Source of the DNA: Acholoe squamosa
Lineage: Eukaryota > Annelida > Polychaeta > Phyllodocida > Polynoidae
Direction: 5' to 3'
Length of the DNA: 64,000 bases
Assembly: GCA_949317995.1 (NCBI GenBank)
Contig: OX439044.1
Coordinates: 27,662,733-27,726,732 of the forward strand
Part shown: one piece after another, positions 61,201-64,000 of the stretch
Layout: each line of letters begins with the position of its first letter
How positions within the stretch are numbered: the stretch's first letter is position 1
Notes under the pieces: model-generated
What the model was told of the DNA's origin: nothing
The model's input: only the letters and a program-made list of their open reading frames with translations
Databases searched by the model: none
Program-made: the position numbers and the translations under genes

Positions 61201-63600
61201 GCCTCCCTCCTGCATTGTCCCCCTCCTGCATTGCCTTTCTCTTCTATTGCCTCAAACTGCATTGCCTATATCCTAAAATCCATCCCTCCTTCATTGCCTC
61301 CCACCTGCATTGCCTCCTTCCTGAATTGCCTCCCTTGTGTATTGCCGTCCCCCTACAATGACTCCCTACTGTATTGCCTTACTTCTTCATTGCCTTCCTG
61401 CATTTTCTCCCTCCTGCATTGTCTTTCTCTTTTATTGCCTTCCCGTATTGCCTCCCTCCTGCATTGTCTCCTGCCTGCGTTGCCTCCCTTTTGCATTACT
61501 TCCCTCCTGCATTGCCCGAAGGAGGCGCACAAAAAAAACTACGCTGGAGCTCTGCTCTACATTCAAAGCTGGGAGTGGAGAAAGCACAGGCGCGTGTCAG
61601 CTCTCCCTTCGCATACAGTCTCTATGCTCCTATAGTGTCTTTTTCCTGCATGACCTCTTTTTCAGCCTCTGACCAAATGCCCTAAGTGAGATGGCCAAAG
61701 GATCGGACTCCTGACAAAGGATCAACCTGCAGACATTCGTTCCGATATTTATATTGGCACTATGGTCCCAACCTTTCTTTGTTAACCCAATGCCCAAAAT
61801 CACAATAAATTGACGAGTCCCCTGTTTAATACTTTAATTCATTTTTATTTGTACATGTTTTTGAAAAGATTACAGAGTAATTGATTCAGATGGCATAACA
61901 GGCATGTAAAGTTTATTGCTATCCCAGTATATTTGCAATCGAAGTGCCTCTCTGTTATATTGCCCCCTCCTGTAATACATTCCTCCTGCCTTGCAATGCT
62001 TACCCCTGCATATGCTCACGAATTTCCAATTACTTGTACTACAGAATTAAGAGTTCTATATCACAAAACCAGGAGTTAGCCTATTAGCCATAACGAGCTA
62101 CGCAAATTATGTTTTAATGCCTCCATTCAACTTTTTCAGGCCAGGTGCCCACCTTCAACAATGGCCACACAAAGACCTGCTACATTTAGTTATAGATCAA
62201 GGTTCATGTGGTGTAATGGAGAAGCGGCATTGTTGGGATCATGGCTTTTGGACTGGAGTTATCAAACTTTGCCACCGACAGCTGCAGTGTGCGGCATGCA
62301 GAGAAGGAATATGTGACCTGCACCAGATGACTCATTGTGATATCTTCATGAACAAACAGGAGATAATGAACTGGCATGATCTGAAATGTGCATATGGAGA
62401 TATGCAGAGGGACACAAGTAGTAATGACAATATACATACAGGGAAACCACATAACGGTAGGATTGAAAATTCAGAACTGCAGAAGGATGAAGAAATAGAT
62501 GTGGATTCTGATGGACAAAGCCACAGACTCGGGGGGCAAAGAGTGGATAATTGGTACACAAGCAGAGACACACTACAAACCATCGTCCTCCAACTAGCTG
62601 ACATCAATCTCCTTCATGAAAATACTCAGACTGGTGAGATATCTAGTTGAATGCAGCTTGGTTGCTTTCTGTTAAATCATTACTGCTGATCTCGAGTGCA
62701 AATGATTTTAGGTTACAGGCACAAGGGTTAATATTCTTGTGTGCTTACACACGCTGACACACAAAACGTATTTATGGGGGTTTACTTAAACACCAAATGA
62801 CAGCAGTGATTTTCCAGTCAGTAACCTGGCCAACTTAAGTGATCCTGTAGGTTGGTCTGAATGATTCCCCTTATTTTCGATAGAAAAGATTTATTTGATT
62901 TAAATGTTGTATCACCACTAGTATCTACATATAACAAAAAGGAGTGTTATTTAAAGAATATCCTTCAGAGGGTCTCTCTATGAGTTCCATTAAGTTATAA
63001 TGAAATAATTCAAAATAGCAAGAAGGTGATTATATCTTAGAGTATTATGCAACAACAAATTTCTGTTAATGTCACTAGAGTTGTCAAGCTACAATCCATG
63101 TTGTCTCCAGGTCTACCCTATGTTACCCTCTATAAAGGACTGGACTGTACATCCATTCATTGACAGGCTGTAATCTTTTCAGGATACTTCCCAGAATCGG
63201 TGGCAGAATGGGAAGAACTGTTACAAAAGAGGAAATCCCAGGGTTATAGGAAAGGTGGTGAGGCAGACTGTGTTGATAATGCTGTCCGCTGTCTGGGATG
63301 TTCCCGGCCATTAGTCACTAACTCAACAATCACCATGAAGCCAAATGGCAGTATCACAGGCTATCAGATAACAGACAATGCCATTGACACGTCCCTTGAT
63401 AATACAAATCAGCAGGATGAAAGGCTCTACAGTTGTAAACCAAATATGACCTGGGAGGCATTGGCAGCCATATTAGTACAGGAGTTAGGCCTGAGTAGAG
63501 GTCTGGGAGTGCTACAGAGGGTAGGGGTACCAGAAGGAGAACTTCCAATGTCCTTCTTCAACAGTTGTGTGATGGCAGCTTCATTACAAAAATGTCAGAG
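43076..63600 (+). CDS. HPS5: BLOC-2 complex member HPS5 homologue (3' end beyond window)
   Basis: Twenty-four GT-AG exons keep one reading frame for 4700 coding bases (1566 codons plus two bases). HPS5 with HPS3 and HPS6 forms BLOC-2, a cytosolic complex that directs endosomal carriers to lysosome-related organelles. The N-terminal 420 residues match the HPS5 WD40-type propeller, for example VTALQW...FIGDDVGRISVV and SRPGSRLWAVDHEGVVLNTH. LDSGIYKI follows the propeller as in vertebrates. Residues about 470-1010 are polar, acidic and poorly conserved. The C-terminal part (about 1050-1566) matches the helical solenoid: ELAQLCL, FLRCHFHLF, GFWTGVIKLC and FPESVAEWEELL. The protein is already longer than the human 1129 residues, mainly through the disordered middle and insertions in exons 23-24. 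The start ATG follows an in-frame TGA. The missing end should encode the last 15-20 residues. Confidence 0.95.
43437..43550 (+). CDS. HPS5: HPS5 coding exon 2
   Basis: Residues 56-93, phase 0 on both sides. It encodes the first propeller strands (ITVAESCIALGTNTGVVYVF). Confidence 0.9.
43896..43957 (+). CDS. HPS5: HPS5 coding exon 3
   Basis: 62 bp, ending in phase 2. It encodes DGAIVQISLNEQGNLLAYAT, aligned with the vertebrate EGAISQVACC segment. Confidence 0.9.
44038..44176. mobile_element. Short MITE in HPS5 intron 3
   Basis: The 17-bp inverted ends GATCCATAAAGTATGTC...GACATACTTTATTGATC enclose 139 bp with a central poly-G run. No target duplication could be fixed. Confidence 0.6.
44348..44537 (+). 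CDS. HPS5: HPS5 coding exon 4
   Basis: 190 bp, residues up to 177, ending in phase 0. It contains VTALQWNHESDQLFIGDDVG, the best-conserved propeller blade. Intron 4 after it (44538-45133) shows no recognisable feature. Confidence 0.93.
45134..45264 (+). CDS. HPS5: HPS5 coding exon 5
   Basis: 131 bp, ending in phase 2. It encodes SAVVQVDSRGEQLLVSTKTK and the LCD motif. Intron 5 (45265-45795) has nothing recognisable. Confidence 0.92.
45796..45828 (+). CDS. HPS5: HPS5 coding exon 6 (33-bp micro-exon)
   Basis: Eleven codons (KHQFSQIGKRP plus split Arg) between good splice sites. The equivalent vertebrate stretch is REKFWKIGNK, so the micro-exon is needed to keep the frame and the alignment. 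Confidence 0.88.
46118..46291 (+). CDS. HPS5: HPS5 coding exon 7
   Basis: 174 bp, ending in phase 2. It contains FGSCFYEPG and YCSRPGSRLWAVDHEG, nearly invariant in HPS5 proteins. Confidence 0.95.
46292..47383. other. HPS5 intron 7, possible old retrotransposon remnant
   Basis: The 1.1-kb intron contains a segment (about 46660-46850) with a TTTTTATTACC run and a CTCCCTGCATG...CCCTGGGAGATAG stretch resembling 3' ends of LINE-type repeats, but I cannot name a family. The open frame over 47084-47560 runs into exon 8 in another frame and is not coding. Confidence 0.3.
47384..47464 (+). CDS. HPS5: HPS5 coding exon 8
   Basis: 81 bp in phases 2 and 2. It encodes GPQSIAFPKLLLF, aligned with vertebrate SQSLSFPKLLHL. 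Confidence 0.92.
47640..47820. repeat. ATAAGGCRCACC repeat family, copy in HPS5 intron 8
   Basis: Several ATAAGGYGCAAC/ATAAGGCACACC motifs are spaced along about 180 bp, with ACCCCATCTATAAGACAGGTACTG near the right end. Related copies lie at 52225-52380 and 59545-60005, and a fragment lies at 38683-38705. Confidence 0.65.
47957..48048 (+). CDS. HPS5: HPS5 coding exon 9
   Basis: 92 bp, ending in phase 1. It encodes QYLLFCCPKGLFILDPVNVG and LLSWTNQVM, the end of the propeller region. Confidence 0.92.
48082..48778 (+). repeat. Interspersed repeat family R1, copy 2, in HPS5 intron 9
   Basis: 697 bp with 11-12-bp inverted ends ATTGGCCCAGG...CCTGGGCCAAT, suggesting a DNA transposon derivative. 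No clear target duplication is visible. It shares its interior with 36957-37820. It carries ACTTCCGGC (48573-48581), a perfect NRF1 consensus GCGCATGCGCA (48595-48605), CAAAATGGCGG (48621-48631) and a further GCATGCGCG near 48405. Confidence 0.78.
48948..49174 (+). CDS. HPS5: HPS5 coding exon 10
   Basis: 227 bp, ending in phase 0. The acceptor at 48947 gives the same spacing from the conserved Trp to the CCYKSEVYVL segment as in vertebrates. An in-frame upstream acceptor would add ten residues. It encodes LGQNGEIDKLELL and the LWTCLVSRQQWDLAGWL helix. Confidence 0.88.
49380..49656 (+). CDS. HPS5: HPS5 coding exon 11
   Basis: 277 bp, ending in phase 1. It encodes SLISLIQRLEAEG and LDSGIYKI, both conserved in HPS5, then enters the acidic low-conservation region. 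Confidence 0.9.
49985..50212 (+). CDS. HPS5: HPS5 coding exon 12
   Basis: 228 bp in phases 1 and 1. The peptide is polar, rich in Thr, Asp and Glu and has no vertebrate counterpart that I can align. Support is from frame and splice sites. Confidence 0.8.
50358..50468 (+). CDS. HPS5: HPS5 coding exon 13
   Basis: 111 bp in phases 1 and 1. It encodes a basic stretch (KVKGRKIK) in the disordered middle. Confidence 0.78.
50722..50775 (+). CDS. HPS5: HPS5 coding exon 14 (54 bp)
   Basis: Phases 1 and 1, Lys-rich (ERKSKKSKAHGH). Because exons 12-14 are all phase 1-1, each could be skipped without a frameshift. Confidence 0.72.
50993..51338 (+). CDS. HPS5: HPS5 coding exon 15
   Basis: 346 bp, ending in phase 2. 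An acidic Ser/Thr-rich peptide; open and in frame from the acceptor CTTGCAG. Confidence 0.8.
51500..51602 (+). CDS. HPS5: HPS5 coding exon 16
   Basis: 103 bp, ending in phase 0. A basic, Ser-rich peptide (RISSKVKSTTMSMIQNIKDK). Intron 16 (51603-52089) holds nothing recognisable. Confidence 0.8.
52090..52176 (+). CDS. HPS5: HPS5 coding exon 17
   Basis: 87 bp, phase 0 on both sides; short acidic peptide LSCFIDNLHIEDQG and following residues. Confidence 0.75.
52392..52712. mobile_element. PIF/Harbinger-like MITE, copy 2
   Basis: 321 bp with the same inverted ends as the copy at 42430 and TAA on both sides (52389-52391 and 52713-52715). It entered the TAA within the 5' target duplication of the adjacent SINE-like copy, so it is younger than that copy. 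Confidence 0.87.
52716..52907 (+). mobile_element. SINE-like retroposon copy 2
   Basis: It starts GGGCTTCCCTAGCCCAC and ends in a run of ACTC repeats. The target duplication CCTATTGTTTAA (52380-52391, before the MITE) matches CCTATTGTGTAA (52908-52919) with one mismatch. Confidence 0.8.
53129..53613. mobile_element. Element with CCCWGTGGGYACA inverted ends and a palindromic minisatellite interior
   Basis: The left end CCCTGTGGGTACAT and the right end (reverse complement CCCAGTGGGCACAG) are inverted repeats. The interior is a degenerate array of TTGATTCAAC/GTTGAATCAA motifs, themselves near-palindromic. No target duplication was resolved. Confidence 0.6.
53614..54450. other. HPS5 intron 17, stretch without recognised features
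   Basis: AT-rich intronic DNA; no exon, RNA gene or repeat end was recognised. Confidence 0.4.
54451..56897. repeat. 2.4-kb imperfect palindrome in HPS5 intron 17
   Basis: The left arm 54451-55615 and the right arm 55930-56897 are reverse complements over about 970 bp, excluding the SINE-like copy in the left arm, with scattered mismatches and small gaps. The 314-bp loop (55616-55929) and the arms are built largely of a degenerate ACCTATCCCTCA-type minisatellite. The outer ends are AGCC plus C-runs against G-runs plus GGCT. No target duplication was found, so either a large foldback element or a local inverted duplication is possible. In HPS5 pre-mRNA it would fold into a long double-stranded hairpin. 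Confidence 0.93.
54902..55082 (+). mobile_element. SINE-like retroposon copy 3, inside the left palindrome arm
   Basis: The same family as the copies at 36659 and 52716. The 13-bp duplication ACATCTAGAGTTT flanks it (54889-54901 and 55083-55095). The right palindrome arm has the uninterrupted complement at 56450-56462, which is the empty site. Confidence 0.88.
56898..57967. other. HPS5 intron 17, G-rich 3' part
   Basis: The stretch contains G-rich low-complexity sequence at 57325-57480 with a quadruplex-type motif (57396-57412) and short direct repeats of CCAAATATAAATAGAA near 57025 and CATATGAACTGCTCTC near 57785. No exon is supported. Confidence 0.45.
57396..57412 (+). other. Predicted G-quadruplex motif
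   Basis: GGGGGAGGGTGGGTGGG has four G-runs with single-base loops, the most stable quadruplex arrangement. It lies on the coding strand, so it would be present in HPS5 pre-mRNA. Confidence 0.6.
57968..58056 (+). CDS. HPS5: HPS5 coding exon 18
   Basis: 89 bp, ending in phase 2. It encodes LPLIDVKDLVLATERC. Confidence 0.8.
58244..59061 (+). CDS. HPS5: HPS5 coding exon 19 (largest, 818 bp)
   Basis: Residues about 855-1127, phases 2 and 1. It starts with a helical segment (SSWAMVLNFTLQTLLIAKQA), passes through an acidic linker, then SELAQLCLSF and FLRCHFHLFTGHLEETHQVV, which align with vertebrate ELTTLCLEL and FLKKYFFLLNLKRAKESI. This marks the start of the C-terminal solenoid. Confidence 0.92.
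59382..59502 (+). CDS. HPS5: HPS5 coding exon 20
   Basis: 121 bp in phases 1 and 2. It encodes AIDFLRSQVSQRGIWVLPSII, in the place of the vertebrate ALRSLIKFFPSI region. Intron 19 before it (59062-59381) has nothing recognisable. Confidence 0.85.
59545..60005. repeat. ATAAGGCRCACC repeat copy in HPS5 intron 20, interrupted
   Basis: The left part (59545-59650) and the right part (59944-60005) match the order of the copy at 47640-47820. They are separated by the insert below. Confidence 0.6.
59659..59943. mobile_element. 285-bp insert with 8-bp target duplication
   Basis: AGAAAAGT occurs on both sides (59651-59658 and 59944-59951), and removing the insert restores the host repeat. Inverted ends are poor (GCTGG-type only). 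An 8-bp duplication suits hAT-like elements, but the family is unsure. Confidence 0.55.
60005..60105. repeat. Diverged fragment of the PIF/Harbinger-like MITE interior
   Basis: ACCTTTTGACCTATTGTAAC and GCTGAAAACA...AATTATTTTG recall the interior of the MITEs at 42430 and 52392 in the same order, without their ends. Confidence 0.5.
60427..60591 (+). CDS. HPS5: HPS5 coding exon 21
   Basis: 165 bp in phases 2 and 2. A helical peptide containing LAFCAEIWEHLPPIDVYFL and THFLLYIQRVL. Confidence 0.87.
60827..60946 (+). CDS. HPS5: HPS5 coding exon 22
   Basis: 120 bp in phases 2 and 2. It encodes EVRQCLVDSLLHVRPETTTP and ends in a CPCGMPW segment. Confidence 0.87.
61195..61520. repeat. Degenerate minisatellite in HPS5 intron 22
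   Basis: About 20 imperfect repeats of a 16-18-bp TGCATTGCCTCCCTCC unit. Overlapping open frames here reflect the repeat and are not genes. A shorter echo lies near 61950-62010. Confidence 0.85.
62140..62633 (+). CDS. HPS5: HPS5 coding exon 23
   Basis: 494 bp, residues about 1263-1427. WPGAHLQQW and GFWTGVIKLC align with vertebrate HPS5. A Cys/His-rich insert follows (C1313, C1316, C1321, H1324, H1328, C1329), and then a polar loop absent from the human protein. Confidence 0.92.
62634..63182. other. HPS5 intron 23, nothing recognised
   Basis: 549 bp of AT-rich intronic DNA with a pyrimidine tract before the exon 24 acceptor. No repeat end or RNA gene was seen. Confidence 0.4.
63183..63600 (+). 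CDS. HPS5: HPS5 coding exon 24 (last exon in window)
   Basis: 418 bp ending in phase 2 at a GTGAGT donor. YFPESVAEWEELL aligns with the vertebrate IPETVEEWKLLL, and WEALAAILVQELGLSRGLGVL with VALLLAKAMGPDRAWSLL. The protein is not terminated, so the final exon lies past 64000. Confidence 0.92.
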
Positions 63601-64000
63601 GTGAGTTGTATTTCCAACTTTTTATATGATCACCCAGAACTGATGTGTTATTAAAGTTTTAATCAATCATTATGAACCTGGGACATGGCCAGACAAATGT
63701 TAGTTCTCTTAATATGTGAATAACCATTGTGTATTACATATTGTATGCCTCATCTTCACCTATATACATCGTATCATTATATTCATTAGAATTTGCTGGA
63801 AAAATGAAACTGTTGTATGACTAAAAGGAATCACCATATTGTCAGATTTCATCACTCATTTTAATTAGTGACTTGACAATAAAAACCTTCAACCTTTAAA
63901 AATTTAAAGCAGAATAAGTATATCAAGTTATGGCTTCTTTACTTAGAATCTTCTACCCTGTGTTATCGCCTTTCTCGTTACTCATACTTTCCGTTCAGTC

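Noticed and set aside
61231-61685. Overlapping 100-134-codon frames rich in Pro, Ser, Leu and Cys
   Set aside because: They are translations of the degenerate minisatellite in HPS5 intron 22.
63790-63820. Possible HPS5 terminal exon ending in TGA, with AATAAA 60 bp later
   Set aside because: It is in frame but encodes only ten residues with no similarity to the conserved HPS5 C-terminus. The true last exon is more likely beyond the window, though an alternative end cannot be excluded.

Overview
This is a window of non-vertebrate animal (metazoan) nuclear DNA. It holds two intron-containing, tandemly oriented plus-strand genes that match conserved animal families, set among dense non-autonomous transposons, SINE-like copies and a large satellite array. 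The species cannot be fixed from the sequence. The element mix (tails of repeated ACTC, many foldback and TIR elements with small target-site duplications, GT-AG introns of 0.15-6 kb) fits a marine invertebrate, either an invertebrate deuterostome or a lophotrochozoan. Nothing looks bacterial or viral.

Region 1 (1-33735) is a tandem satellite with a 1376-bp period and almost no variation. The repeat unit is composite: a 915-bp core plus a 459-bp element that has inverted ends (GGTCTCA...TGAGACC) and a TA duplication. Two unit junctions (16314 and 29613) keep a clean single TA with no element, so the empty target site can be read inside the array. The array stops at the last base of an element copy (33735).

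Region 2 (33736-38312) has no convincing gene. It holds a 993-bp element with a 9-bp target duplication, a cluster of T-box-like half-sites, a complex foldback repeat with YY1/CRE/E2F-like motifs, a degenerate tandem repeat split by a SINE-like copy, and a repeat (36957-37820) carrying ETS, NRF1 and YY1-type motifs just upstream of the first gene.

Region 3 (38313-40782) is MFSD5, a two-exon gene for a 449-residue major-facilitator membrane protein (molybdate-anion transporter family), with three candidate poly(A) signals and a hAT-like MITE in the likely 3' UTR.

Region 4 (40783-43075) is intergenic with a TTAA-flanked foldback element, a hairpin, a PIF/Harbinger-like MITE and an E-box of the MiT/TFE type before the next start codon.

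Region 5 (43076-64000) is HPS5, a subunit of BLOC-2, the complex that routes cargo to lysosome-related organelles. I resolved 24 coding exons (1566 complete codons) by following reading phase across each splice junction. The last short exon lies beyond the window. Intron 17 (5.8 kb) contains a 2.4-kb palindrome with about 970-bp arms, in which a SINE-like copy sits in one arm and its empty target site is preserved in the other.

The two genes have no obvious shared pathway beyond membrane biology. Their proximity is reported as observed synteny only.
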